In this document: positions 33,900 to 45,377 of the stretch, piece by piece | Layout: the number at the start of each line of letters is the position of its first letter | How positions within the stretch are numbered: the first letter of the stretch is position 1 | The notes under the pieces: generated by a model | What the model was told of the DNA's origin: nothing | The model's input: only the letters and a program-made list of their open reading frames with translations | Databases searched by the model: none | Assembly (NCBI GenBank): GCA_008508345.1 | Contig: QNGE01000105.1 | Location: 260,988-324,987, forward strand | DNA length: 64,000 nt | Direction of reading: 5' to 3' | Source: Paragonimus westermani | Lineage: Eukaryota; Platyhelminthes; Trematoda; Plagiorchiida; Troglotrematidae | Made by a program: the position numbers and the translations under genes

Positions 33900-34900
33900 T
33901 AAAACAGCATGAGTTCCCTAGTCGAAGTTCATAAATCGTGAACACATTCAGCGTCATATAGACACCTCAGTGAAAATGTGGACTTCGGCAAAGAGAAGTT
34001 ACTCAATGATTTGCGTGAGGAGTGATAGTAAACGATCAGTGATTATTTGGGGATGTTCTTCGAATCACAGATGGGTAAAATAGATATCCCGGATGGTCAA
34101 CAACGTGTAAATTCAGAAATTAGACAGAATCTCATCACCACGTATTACGCCGTACGATCAAGGGAATGCCGTGCATTAACAAAATAATGTCTCAATATGT
34201 ATGCATGGTGTTACAAAAATATGACTTCTTCCGCAGAATTCATTTGCCAGGAGGGCTGTCCTGCAGTTCTGACAAAAAGTTTAGCAAGCACACAAAAGTG
34301 CTAGGATCAATAGCCTAATGGCGGAGTGGGGAGGACAATTTAAGAAAAGATAATGATTTGAATCCGTTGAACACTTCGATTCAGATCTGAAAAGCATGCA
34401 GAAAAGAGGCACTGGGGTTCAGGAGCAAAATTGCCAGCTTATTCTAGCAGATCACAGGCGAAATGGCCTTGCTGTTTTGATACCGTCATTTTCAAGACCT
34501 TATTGAGTAACTCGTTAGGGATAAATAGGTGTCGAAAAACCCCACACTAGAACGACGAGTAATTAGTATATCAAGTTATACAAGAAAAATGAGCATGAGG
34601 CAACGCACTGTAGCGAAACTGTCTGTAAAATTTTGAAAGGATTCACAGCCTCATCGCAAAGCGTATTTGATTTGATTTAGAAAAACACCAAAATCTAGTG
34701 TAATCAATCGAATAGCAAACCACACGGGCAAATGGATCATCACAGTGAGTCATACTGCCCCGATCGAGCGTAGGAAGAATGTGTATACACATTTTATCTG
34801 CACAAACAAACCTACAAGTTACAAATTAATTGCAAACAAACACTAGGTTGACCGAGGATCGACGTTTGCAGATGTAAGCGTGCAGCAAAGTGACGGTTTA
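33900..34900. other. unassigned stretch
   Basis: I see no gene, RNA or repeat in this kilobase. Confidence 0.35.
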
Positions 34901-34904
34901 CCCA

Positions 34905-34985
34905 AAGTAACCCAGCGGTACCCAAGCTCTGACTAACAAAGTTATGGGTTCAAGTACTCTGGCCGCTCTGCTATATGCAGTTTGG
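34905..34985 (+). repeat. tRNA-derived SINE-like sequence
   Basis: A polymerase III A-box-like GTAACCCAGCGGTACCCAAGC is followed about 30 bases on by a B-box-like GGGTTCAAGTAC, the spacing of a tRNA. No acceptor stem can be formed, so it is not a functional tRNA. The order and spacing resemble 36212-36285, suggesting two members of one old SINE family. Confidence 0.35.
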
Positions 34986-35462
34986 TAGCCTGAAATCATT
35001 AAGTCATAACAGAAACAAACATCATGCCCTGAAACAGTTGAAAACGAGTTCCATTTATCACCCTTTAACAGGGGGACCTTAATTTTAAGTCCACTCATCA
35101 TAGCTAAAAGGCGAGTTACCTTTACCCATCTGGGAATCCAGACATGTTATTGTCACGCGTCCGCAAACATTAAAACTCGGATCAAGCCACAGATAAGCTA
35201 ACCCAAAGTTGGTTACATGAATGCACGATAGCATATTGTTAATAGTATCACCCTATTAGATCAACGTGCTGATTGTGGTACAGAAAGTCTACAATTTACT
35301 GTATTCATTCGGGATGGATGGATAATCAGTCTATCTGATCCACGATTTAACAAACGGCAGTACCTGGAAATACCCTGTGCTTCTGCCCACGTTTATCGTA
35401 CAGACTGTGAAGAATCTGTGACGATAACCGTGGAACAAACAGAATCGGCTAACGCGTTCTAC

Positions 35463-35676
35463 CAAGAACATTACAACAAAAGATAACAATAGGGATAACA
35501 TTTGAGCCTTCTGTTTTCCACTGAAATGAAGCAATGATGGACAACTTTTCTGGATGCTGAAGATGGTTAATTATCGGCAATCGCTTCTTCAAACTAACAA
35601 GACTAATTTCAAACGATGATTTAGGCTGCCGGAAAGTGGCAAAAAGTTGTCTCAGGTACATTGATTGCCAACATCG
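35463..35676 (-). CDS. possible exon, unassigned
   Basis: On the minus strand a very strong acceptor (eight T residues then AG, AG at 35678-35677) leads into an open frame of 71 codons, for example FEISLVSLKKRLPIINHL, ending before a GTAGAA donor candidate at 35462. The translation is helical and hydrophilic and does not look like a retroelement. It lies on the strand of the exon at 27660-28952 and upstream of it, so it might be part of the same gene, but the phase (1 at its end against 0 at that exon) means they cannot join directly. Confidence 0.25.
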
Positions 35677-35679
35677 CTA

Positions 35680-36200
35680 AAAAAAATATAAATTACCATA
35701 AGTGACAGCAATGCATCAGAAGCTCAAATAGAGGCCTAACTACCACAAAACAAAACAAAAGCTTCCATAAAGAGGCAAAAGAAAACGAAGAATGGGACCT
35801 AAGTACTAAGCCTAAATATTCAACATCGGGGTGCCTATACCTCATAAACAACCAGCCGGGTTGTAAGCGGCATCCGCATGACAGTTTCTTTCAGGTTTTC
35901 AGAGTCCTGCTTTGTTAACTGCACCCACTCCATACAACTCGGTAGAACAACGACAAAACTCACGTCAGTACCCTGATGCTAGTTACTGAACGCAAAAAAC
36001 GAGGACCGAATGCTTGAATATGATTTGCAACTTCCATTCCGAAGAACCACGCCCCGTAGCAGTGAAGTAGCATCAACCTGACGTCCGTTCTATATACGGA
36101 ACCCATAAGCATCAGAGACTATTCGGACCATAAATCAGGGAATTTCACCCCAGTAGTGAAGATGTGAACAAACATAACCCCGGCCGTCACAAGCGATGTT
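35680..36200. other. unassigned stretch
   Basis: AT-rich, with no gene or repeat seen. Confidence 0.35.
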
Positions 36201-36211
36201 TATAGAACTGG

Positions 36212-36285
36212 TGACCGAGCGGATAAGAGCACTGGCTCATAACGCAAATGGTTGCTGGTCCGACCTTCCACTCAAACCACCCCTG
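36212..36285 (+). repeat. tRNA-derived SINE-like sequence
   Basis: GTGACCGAGCGGATAAGAGC is close to the A box of leucine- or serine-type tRNAs. GGTTGCTGGTCCGACC further on resembles the D- to T-arm end with a B box. No cloverleaf can be drawn. It shares layout with 34905-34985. Confidence 0.4.
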
Positions 36286-36379
36286 TCTGATGAGTCCAGA
36301 CAAGGACAAAACCGATTTTGGAGTGTCGGTTTGAGAGTGAGCATCCAGAATCATCGACCTTCAATTTCACTTTGCTGAC

Positions 36380-36660
36380 TTAGCCCCCCCCCCAATGTAC
36401 GAACCGGTTAACAAACTTACTAACTCCACTAACACACATGAAGTCAGCATGATCATAGTAGGCATGCGGGAGTATCTGAAACTCTGGGGCCATAAAGCAT
36501 ATTCTAAAATATTTGACAAACCGCGAGGTATTGTTTGACATTACTCGCGCTGCTTGAAAGTCAACAGGCAACAGCGCTTTATCGTTAGCATAATCATGAT
36601 CCATCCCTTCTCCATCAATTAGAAGGTCTACGCCGAAATTCTGAGAGCGCCGCAGGCAAT
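36380..36660 (-). pseudogene. RTE-like LINE RT fragment (YADD region)
   Basis: The minus strand reads DHDYANDKALL, the catalytic Y-A-D-D box with the first Asp changed to Asn, preceded by GVDLLIDGEG. After it come ARVMSNNTSRFVKYF and a FVHWGGG end where F-V-Y-L-G-S is expected. The glycine run is encoded by a C10 tract at 36384-36393 (plus), at which the similarity stops. It is a short, dead piece of the same LINE type seen at 41.8 kb. Confidence 0.55.
36384..36393. repeat. C10 homopolymer
   Basis: Ten consecutive C residues on the plus strand; a likely site of length error in sequencing. Confidence 0.9.
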
Positions 36661-36962
36661 CCTGTCATTTTAGTTAATAAGAAAAGATGGCGTAAGTAGA
36701 CCACTTTGGCAGGCGTCCCAGACTAATCTGAGTCGGGGTAGTATAATGGGATATCGATAGTACATTCACAGGCTTGTTCGATACACAAATGCACTGAAAC
36801 TACTTTAAGACTACAGATCGGCCCGCTGAATCGAAGATCTTTTGCAGTCGGGAAAAACGGCAACTGTGAGCCGACAATGAGTAGTGACCTGGTGAAAGGT
36901 GAAAATGCTATGAAAGAGTCCCAATCTGGAAATAAACCCCATCTGTCCTCCTCTAATGTCTG

Positions 36963-37351
36963 TGTTGGAAAGAGGCACTTTTGTCAAGAATTCACCCTAA
37001 TTGCCAAGAATGAATTTTTCAATTTTAGAAATTTGAATGCTCGTCAAAATTCAAGCTTCGCACTCGCTTCTGATTGGTCCGTTGAGTGGCCTAGTCCCAT
37101 GGCCACTGAAAACCTATAAATATAGCCGCTGTGCATCAGTTTCACCTTCGAGCTGAACAGCAAACAGCTCGTCTGAAGGCTGTCTTTTTCTTTACTCGTA
37201 GGCGATTTTCAAGTTGCGAGGGTTGGGTTCCCACACTTGCGCTCTGGTTTTCATGCCGTATTGCAATGTCGTTGAGTTCCGTTTGTGATCGAAATGCTGC
37301 TCGCAGTCTTCGTGTTCGTTCTTGTCTTCCTCTCTCAATGGATCGGTAACA
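36963..37351 (+). repeat. possible 5' LTR
   Basis: It would begin TGTTGGAAAG (36963) and end GGTAACA (37351), followed by TTGGCGATGGG as a possible primer-binding site. It contains a TATA box and sits directly before gag. No second LTR copy was found, so the borders are inferred from motifs. Confidence 0.4.
37115..37122 (+). promoter_or_regulatory. TATA box of LTR
   Basis: TATAAATA, with an initiator-like TCAGTTT about 20 bases on, upstream of a gag frame. Confidence 0.5.
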
Positions 37352-37397
37352 GTTGGCGATGGGCGGTGATGACGTCAAGCTACTGTTGCAGTAGCAG

Positions 37398-38010
37398 ATG
37401 AAACTCATGGAGATGTTTGCCCAACGACTGTCCAACACACGTCTGGGTCAACCCGCAAAATCTGGTGGTGCGCAAGCCGTTGACAGGTTGACAACCGGTA
37501 TCTCCGAGTCTGCTTACGATTCGCATGCGAACGTGATATTCAGTTATTGGTTTGGCCGGCACGACGACTTGTTTCGTGTCGAGTTTGCAATTAGGATAAT
37601 TTGCGAAAGATCCGGCTTCTACTCCGCAAAATTGGCCCTGTGGAGCACGAGCGGTAGGCTAACTTCATCTTACGCAAAACCTCATGTGAAATCAGCCTCA
37701 ACGAGACGGTAAACAAACGATCGCAGATATTCCGCGACCAGTCGTCTCTATTCAACCTAAAGTACCACTGCCTCAAGCTGACCAAACGAGACTCTGATGA
37801 CCTTGTCACTTATGCCGGCATCATGAGTCACGAATGCGAGCAGTTCAAATTATCCTCCCTCATGGAGGATCAGTTCAAGTGCCTTATCTTCATCTGCGGC
37901 TTGGAATCAAATCAACTTGAAGATCTGTTTAAACAACGCAGCCACTGCCGCGAAGCTACCAAGAACCCACAGCGTGTCGAGCATCAGTCATGGAAGAAAC
38001 CCGAAGATCC
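37398..38010 (+). pseudogene. gypsy gag remnant
   Basis: The frame starts MKLMEMFAQRLSNTR and has VIFSYWFGRHDDLFRVEFA, matching the capsid-like block of fluke gypsy gags in which a tryptophan-phenylalanine pair is followed by D-x-F-x-V. After frame changes, the stretch from about 37750 has a second capsid block: TKRDSDD in one frame, then MSHECEQFKLSSLMEDQFKC from 37823. The zinc knuckles of nucleocapsid were not seen. The frame shifts near 37630 and 37790. Confidence 0.5.
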
Positions 38011-38210
38011 GTGATCTCGCCTGCATGTGAATTTCGTGGGACCCATTGACAGTATGTTGCACCTCATCCTAGTGGATGCATACTTCAAATGGCCTGGGAC
38101 TGTCATACTGATGCACGCCACAACCTCAGCCACAATCAACAATCTACGCCGCATTTCCAACCAACATGGCCTCTCGGAGACGTTTGACTCGGATAACGGA
38201 TATTGAAAAT
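38011..38210 (+). pseudogene. gypsy integrase core fragment
   Basis: RLHVNFVGPIDSM then HLILVDAYFKWP gives the first catalytic block with its Asp, and ISNQHGLSETFDSDNG the second. It stops with the S-D-N-G box; the Glu-containing part is missing. It follows gag with no gap, which is not the normal order. Confidence 0.7.
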
Positions 38211-38215
38211 GTTAC

Positions 38216-40855
38216 CGATTGACCACGACACTCTTGATCAGTTGTTCACACTAGTTGGAACAACTGGTTCAAAAAAACCTGTATCAATGCCTCACCCGTT
38301 TCAATAGATTGGATTGTCGTCTGGAGACAGTGTATCAGAGCACAATATCGGTAATAGGATCGTGCTCCACATGGATCAACAATTCCTAATGGAATCAGCC
38401 ATCAATAGTTACCAATTACAGAGCCTCTCTGTGACGAAGCTCAATTTGGAATAAGAGAGCTCCAGGTGGAGTGCTGACGCGCAAGGCGCTAAAAACGAAT
38501 GCTGGTCAAAACAGTCTGTGTTCGGAGCATAGACGCAGCATCAGTCCACCGCCATCTGCAAGACGTGATAATAGCACAAACCCGGGGCCAAAACGACACT
38601 CGGTACCGTCTACATTCACCATATCAGAAGTGCATCAATCTAGGAAGCCAGAACAGCTAGATCTGAATGGAAGGAACCCTCAACAATGAAGTTAGTAAAC
38701 AACCAAAAGATGCCCAAAAATGTGGCGTCTAGAGCCATCACAGAATGTTAAGCGGACGGCAGAGAGCCTATTGGTGATAGAAGTCTATCAATGCGGTTTC
38801 AGCCAATGTGCCGAGCTCTACACGCACTCCAGTCCGGCGAGAAGCGGTCACGGTCATCTGAAGAGTAAAACCAGTGTCCGATAGACAGCGCTTGCGCTGT
38901 CAGTTTGACACAATGGCTTCTGTTCCGAATTCTAGTCTGGAAAACAGTAGCTGCTGATTTTGAATGCATTTAACATGAAAATGAGAACGATTTGTCAACC
39001 TCTCTGTTTCTGAATGCAAACGCGGAAGACATCTATGTCAACCACTCTTTTGGAATCGAGCAGAGGACACTGGGAACTAGATAATGGGCCGTAGGGGGTT
39101 GAGCACATCGGGATGACTTCACTATCATTAACCACATCTGGTGTAAGATATGCAAAGAAATAGCTAAAAAAGGGGTTAGGAGAGCTCTGAGGGATAAGCT
39201 AGAAGAGACGATGAAGAGGGTAGAAGTAGCATATTCCCGACCATCCATGTGGCTGGATACAACAGATAAGACAACACGGATTACAGTGTGAAATTGGCGT
39301 TGCAGTATGGGACCAACAATAGCGCGGTTACATGTGGGCTAAGAATACTATCATGACGTCCAGACCTGGACTAAAAACGATTAGGGCTCTTTATCAATTT
39401 CTTTAGCTCAAATGCTTGTACCACAAAGCAGTAAATGGTTGGCAATTCATTGAGATCAACCTTCTGGTTACTCTCCGCCTGGAAGACTAGGAGAACGTAG
39501 TTCGTCGGATCTATTTCGTCCGTCTGGCAAGAGCGATCAAATCAGCGAGATCAACACGCCGTCCGGTTTAGCCCAACAGATCGCCCATATGAGCTAGCCG
39601 TCAGACCAAGTCAAAGTTCAGTCTATTCAGTGATTAAGACCGAGCTAACTGAAAAGCATCAATGGCTAGGATAAAGCAATCAACATTTAGATATTAATCC
39701 CATGAAAACAAACGACCTGTTTGTAACCGACAGTGAGGCGGCACATGTGGCTTGTGGCTCCCGCTGTCCCGCTTTGGTAAGTATCTCTAGTTCAAAGACG
39801 TCAGTCAAATAACGCGAGCATCTACACCAGTGAACCCGGAGTGGTCGTCATTTTTCTGTCACAGATTCTATGGACTCCGGTGGCCACAGCTCGATGGACA
39901 AATACCTCCCATGGTCGCTCACCGAATCGCTAATATTTTCAGTCATGCTAAATAATCACTTATTCCCTCTGCGGCTTGGGCCACTCAGCTGTAATATTGA
40001 CAAGCAGTGTATAGAACGGCTGATGAAAGGAGGGCATTCCAAGTTTATGTACCATCGATAAATATCCGTTTCGTGCCCTCGTCGTGGCTTATCCGTTGGT
40101 GCCACACTTTGAGATCACTTTGATGGTCGCCTGGCAAAGGCTTCAAAGAGATGCTTCTCTATTATATGGTAAGCCAATGATAGCACGGAATTCCTTTAAG
40201 CTTAAGAAACACAGGTATCGTTTAGGTTTCTGTAAATCCATCGCTGAAGTATCATCCTTCAGAGTGCCGAATAGGTTAGAGACCTCAATACCCAAGCCAT
40301 CCGCCACAAATGTCCCCCGTTTGGAGCACGGTAGACAGTCGACATTGTCATCGCTCAATCAGTTCTTTGCTGAGAGCGTACGGAATTGTGAGGCCCCTAC
40401 GTTTCCAGTAGCATAAATAAAAGTGATTGCGTTCATTAAGTGGTCATTCTCAATCAGCTCCAAACCAACTGCACTCAGTGCAGTGCGACAATGCCTTTTT
40501 GTCCCTTCCATACTCAACTTCGCAATCGACGATATGCCACAAAAGGGTCAAAATGGGCTTATCAACGAAGCGTGAAACCTCGCCCAAGAAAGAAAATCGT
40601 AAGCTTAACTGATGCCGATGATGTCGGTATGCATTGTGACAGCACGCAAGCAATTCGCTAAACCGTTTAAAGATTGAGGTGTTACAAGGAGATATGTGTT
40701 CGATACTATCGAAGTATGAAAATTATCAGGGGCTTGTGTCAGCACACACTACGAGTGGAAACGGTCGATGTATAACAGCCAGCTTTGTTTAACACGTAAA
40801 TTGTCGGAGTTGGTGAGGTGTAGAAGCAGCTCCCCCGCGTACTGTTGAAGTTCGT
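38216..40855. other. unassigned stretch
   Basis: Open frames at 38471-38689, 39870-40061, 40084-40416 and 40427-40661 show no family motif; 40084-40416 (110 codons) is the longest and is hydrophilic and basic. I cannot say whether any is an exon. Confidence 0.3.
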
Positions 40856-40860
40856 TGGAC

Positions 40861-41121
40861 CTTTACCTACCTGAGGCATCCCTGAAGTCAAGGAACGTCC
40901 GACTTTCGTTAAAGAGTAGGCTGTACAGGGCGATTGTGTGCAAGATACTGTTCTACGATTGCGAAGTCTGGTCACTCCGCGTCGTTTATGCTTGTAAGTT
41001 ATGTCTTCAGCAATCGCTGTTCGCAGACCGCTGTGCGTGCGTATTAGTCGCAAGAGGTGACCAAAGATTAATTGTAGTGAGGTGTGTTGGAAAGAAAAGC
41101 TTCCCGTTACGCATCAGTTAG
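40861..41121 (+). pseudogene. RTE-like LINE post-RT fragment
   Basis: The frame has KSRNVRLSLKSRLYRAIVCK then ILFYDCEVWSLRV, matching the block W-R-R-x-D-V-x-L-S-x-K-x-R-V-Y ... V-L-L-Y-G-C-E-T-W-x-L-R. The L-R-W-L-G-H block is not seen downstream. It may be a deleted copy of the LINE that begins 700 bases further on. Confidence 0.5.
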
Positions 41122-41807
41122 GGCAACTCAGATAAGCCCAACGCATACCCACCTAGCGTTTACCATACGATGCTTTGTCTGCCATTCTTAGGTGTGGCTT
41201 GGAAAAATAGAATGGTGAGTAGTCTGACTTGGTGGGTGGAGCCCACAAGGTGACATGTCGTCACCTAAAGAATAAAGGATGTCTACAGGCCGAAGTCCGT
41301 CGTGGGAGTATTGATGTTTTTCGTCGTGGCCGTCTTTAGCTGGTACTATTCACACTTTCTTGACTGGACAAAGCGATGTAGAAGGCTGAGAAACTACAGA
41401 AATTCTCAAATCACGTACAACGCAGACGTGAGTCTTTCGCTAACAGTCATCGTATATCTTGCCCTAGGTTTTCCAGTCTACTTACACATATTTCTCTCAC
41501 TCGATATCTTTGTACCAGAGTCACCATTGACATCCGGCCACAACTCAGACCTGCACAACAATATAAGCGATAAATAACCGTCACGAGTGCCGGTCATTTC
41601 TTTGAGAGCTCCAAAATTTTCGCAATCCAGTATGTCGTGATTTATCAGCTCAAAACAAACGGGTAGCTTGCTGCATTAATTCTTCATTCCTTGTGACGTG
41701 TCAGCTGCTGACCTTGAACTGACGACTCATTTGACGCTCAGTAGCCATGGGTAGATATCAAAACAAATTTTTTTCGTGAAAAAACTGAACAAATCCAGAA
41801 ACATTCT

Positions 41808-42890
41808 ATTGAGCAGTGCTGCTTGACAACTTTCAATCAACACAAGCAATGCTAGACGCTATTTCGCGTTCTGCTACATACATCGGAATGCGCTTTGAAG
41901 TCTCAAAATGCAAAGTGCTTCTACAGGATTGCTGTGATCACGTAGATTTGATGTTAGATAATGTAGTGATGGAGGTTATTGACCGTTTGGTATACCTGGG
42001 AAGCTGCATCGCGGGCGGCGGCGGATGTGTAGAGAATGAAATAGAAGCGCGCATCTCTAAGGCTATGGAGGTATTCGCTAATCTGGGACATCTCTGGTGA
42101 CAGACGTATTTCTCTGAAGCTTAAAGACCGAGTATATATAAGACAATGGTGAGGGCCGTATTACTTTACGGCAGCGAAACCTGGCCGCTCAGGGTATAGG
42201 ACGTGAACCGTCTTTATGTATTTGACCACCGATGTCTGCGTTCAATCGCTCGTATCGGGTGGCACCAGCGTGTAAGTAACGAAGAGGTTATAAAGCGGGT
42301 GTTTGGTAGTGGTTGTCAAACGAGTCCTTTGTCCAGTCTCTACGTTTGCACACACCGAGCACTGTTCGCTGACACTGCGACCGACTGGTGTAAGGTGCGA
42401 GGTGGTCAGATAATGACCTGGCGTAGGGAAATGAAGTCGTTCACCAAGGGGTTAGTCGCTGTAGATTGAGTTCGTCTCCCGGACTGGGGCCCTCGCGACT
42501 CACAGAGTCGGTGGCTGGAGACTCTAGGTGAGATGGCGGCTAATCGAGCTCAGTGGCGTGAATGTTATCGTTGTTTGTCCGAGTTGTCAATGAAGTGAGT
42601 GCATCTAATGAGGCGGGGCAGTGAAAGCCGTAAGGAAGCTATCTCGCTGATGACGCCTTACTCTCACTTGCAGCTCGGTTGTTTGTTCGCAAGGTGTAGG
42701 CACCTTGATGTTGAATGCTTGAATATGGACGTAGTCATTCTCAGTAGTTAGGTTCCTTCCCCTCCCCTTTATTTCCCTTCTCTTTCTTCCTATATAGCGT
42801 TTGCTTTTTCTTCACGGTTGTGTGGCAGTTAAGCATTAGTGTGAACCACTGATTTATTGCTGTCTATAGTGATGATGATGATGCATCTAT
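41808..42890 (+). mobile_element. RTE-like LINE, 3' half
   Basis: The copy begins just after the missing Y-A-D-D box with FQSTQAMLDAISRSATYIGM, then FEVSKCKVLLQDC, DRLVYLGSCIAGGG, EIEARISKAMEVFANLGHLW, the block RAVLLYGSETWPLRV, FDHRCLRSIARIGWHQRVSN, then TWRREMKSFTKGL and DWGPRDSQSRWLETLGEMAA. This is the whole region from RT to the C terminus in three frames with few stops; it is among the better-kept LINE copies here. The L-R-W-L-G-H segment is missing between 42340 and 42350. It ends in a (GATGAT) run at about 42869-42886, a typical RTE tail. It is 5'-truncated. Confidence 0.8.
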
Positions 42891-43700
42891 TGAGTACACT
42901 TCTCTGCATCTCATCAGGCACACACTGCAGTCTGTGGATTTTTATAGCAAAGTTCAGTGGACGTTGTGGAGCCAACCGACAAAACCAGTTAGTGCATATC
43001 AGTTACCGGAGCCAACCCATACTGATGAGCAAGTCCTTCTTTACGTACGGGAGTGGCTCCCAGTTGTTAATTATTACCGCACCCGCGAACCGGAAAGCCG
43101 CCGATTTCCTGTTGCGTAAGGAATTCCAAATGCCTTCTTCCGGCTCAATTGGGGTCGACAAATCAAGTGTCGAGAGATCGAAGACATGTTTTGACCTGAT
43201 TGAGACATTGTGGTATCCATAAACGCTTTACGGACCTAAACTGTTACATATTCGTTGACCCGCTCCAATAACTGCTGCTCCGTTGTGCTTAGCTGGGTGA
43301 CTCGGCACTTAGACGAGAACTCACAAATGATGTCACATTTGACGTCAAGTGGTAGTGATGTCTCTACCGGCGGTGTTGGGATCCGGTGGTGGTGAACAGC
43401 ACGACTCGTTGACCTAAGTAGAACGTACGGGTTTTCAACAGAGTAGTAATGTCACTTTTCAATACAAACGAAGATGAGCATTCATCTTGGGAACTGTTGA
43501 ATCCATCGCGCCAGTTGGCTTTTGCTTGCTGGATTTCCCAACAAATGGTAACGGATAGTCATTTACTTCGATCGTGGCTCTTAACAACATCCCTCTGGTC
43601 AATGTCTCCTTCGAACAGATTCGTCTTGCACGATGAAACAGAGTTCTCACCCGACCGCTTTCGTAGCGTATGGGCACAAAACTATGTAAGTTCAGGTGCT
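42891..43700. other. unassigned stretch
   Basis: Frames at 42857-43222 and 43449-43814 (121 codons each) show no motif. The first begins in the LINE tail. Nothing else is recognised. Confidence 0.3.
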
Positions 43701-43707
43701 ACCTCGT

Positions 43708-44030
43708 CTAAGTGTGTTCCCGGCAGACAGACCGGAGTGTGGAACCGTTGCTACGAGGCTTCACGAGGACATCCAAAATCGTCAAGGTATAGACGTACTC
43801 GTGCACAATGGTAAGACTAATTTTGGAATTCGGCTGGTTTACTGAACTAAGTATACCTTTCGCCATCTCTTTGGTGTTGATGAACGGCAGGATATTGTTG
43901 ACGTAACACGCGTACAAATGGGCTTGGATGACAGAATCTGCGTTCCGCTTCAAGTGGACAACGAATATATCGGCTAGTACCGGACCGATTTGTGTACAGC
44001 CGATTTCCCGGAAGAACTTGACGTTCGCTA
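43708..44030 (-). pseudogene. Penelope-like RT fragment
   Basis: On the minus strand GPVLADIFVVHLKRN matches the PLE motif G-P-x-L-A-D-I-F, followed at the right distance by HLYACYVNNILPFI, where Y-V-D-D is expected but both Asp residues are Asn. Then NSKISLTI and TLTILDVLVKPRSNGSTLRS match the block L-P-F-L-D-V-x-V. The lost catalytic Asp pair shows it is dead. It is a third PLE lineage distinct from those at 21.7 and 23.8 kb. Confidence 0.7.
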
Positions 44031-44109
44031 TGCGAAGTAGCAGAAGGCGTTCTAATTAAGACGTAGACAGTCCTATGTTCAAGTGAGTTGCGCAGATATA
44101 TTGGCAAAT

Positions 44110-45360
44110 TACATCAACGCTGGATCCAACCCTGACCCAGGTCATAACGTTCGTCCGGACCAAATGGCCCACGGTTCCCTCAGCTGGGGAAATCAGTCAA
44201 TTCTACCGTTGATGTGACTCGTTGATGGCAGTGGATTCCTGCATCATGTTTGCCGATAGCGTGGTCATCCCAATCACTCTTCGCCTTGAGATGCTGCGAC
44301 AGTTCCATTCTAGTCATCCCGGCACCAGCAGGATGAAGGCAATCGGTCGCGACTACGCGTATTGGTCCGGCATGGACGGCGATATCGAGGAGCTGGTGAA
44401 ACAATGCTCAAGATGTCAACAGGCTTCCAAGCTACCAACCATGCAGGATCCCGTGGCAAGCACCCAAGGGTCCACAGTGATGCCTCCACTTGGACTTCGC
44501 TGGTCCCATCGATGGGGTATTCTACCTCGTCTTGGTCGATGTATACTCCAAGTGGCTTGAGATATTCACACTTTCTCCGGCGACATCTCTTAATACGATC
44601 GCTGCCCTGCATCGCATTTTCGGCCAACATGGAGTTCCCGACATCTTCGTGTCGGACAGTTGGATACAATTCATGTCGTCACACTTCCAGGATTTATGCC
44701 GCCGGTCACTCATCCAGCACACTCGTACAACACACAGTACAACGGCCAAGCCGTTCGTTCACACTTTCAAACGGGCGTTCCTCAAATCTCGCCGGGAGGG
44801 TACCGCAGATGAGGTGCAACAGGATTCCCTGTTCGTCTACCGCACAACCCCTAACCGGGCCACACCCAACGGCCGATAACCAGCCGAATCTCTTGTGGGT
44901 CACAAACTTCGTACGGTTCATCACGCCCTCATTCCGACGAATGAGGCAATACAGGTGCCCGGCCCAAACGTCAGCAACGTTTTGGCTATTGGAGAAGCCG
45001 TTTAGCGTCGTGACTATCGACCGCGTCACAACAGTCGGACGGACGCAACCGTGAGTGTTCTTCACGGAAAGGTGTGTGATGTTTCTGTTAGTGGCACCAT
45101 ATAGAAACGTCACCGCAACCAGCTGCGCCCGCGGCACACGAACTCAACAACAACATATGACCAGCATCCGTTTCTGATGGACATCTTGTTGGACACATTC
45201 GCGCTACGGATGCAGTCCCTGCCACAGTTTCCCTGCCCCATGCCGAAATCACCACCACAACCTCTTGCCCAGACGTCGGACAGACCGCACTAGACGCTCG
45301 CATCGTCATATTCAGCTGGATCATCGAGCCAAGTGCTGCAGATGACGGTCATCTCAAACG
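44110..45360 (+). pseudogene. gypsy integrase with C-terminal tail
   Basis: The zinc-binding domain is intact in HSSHPGTSRMK and CSRCQQASKL. The core follows in two frames: MDFAGPIDGVFYLVLVDVYS has the first Asp, GVPDIFVSDSWIQFMSSHF the second (with SDNG changed to SDSW). The Glu region is changed to TTAKPFVHTFKRAFLKSR, in which the catalytic Glu is not visible. FVYRTTPNRATPNG is the linker. A stop at 44877 is followed by similarity to the tail (VGHKLRTVHHALIPT). Some 1.2 kb of pol from RNase H linker to integrase end. Confidence 0.75.
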
Positions 45361-45377
45361 GGAGGCGTTGGGGAAAG

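Larger units (their letters stand above)
36963..38215 (+). mobile_element. internally deleted gypsy element
   Basis: A possible 5' LTR with a TATA box, then gag, then directly an integrase core piece: protease, RT and RNase H are missing. The gag-integrase junction lies near 38011, so this is a deleted or recombined copy. It cannot move by itself. Confidence 0.6.

Noticed and set aside
36212..36285. Functional tRNA gene
   Set aside because: A and B boxes are recognisable but neither acceptor nor anticodon stem can be formed.
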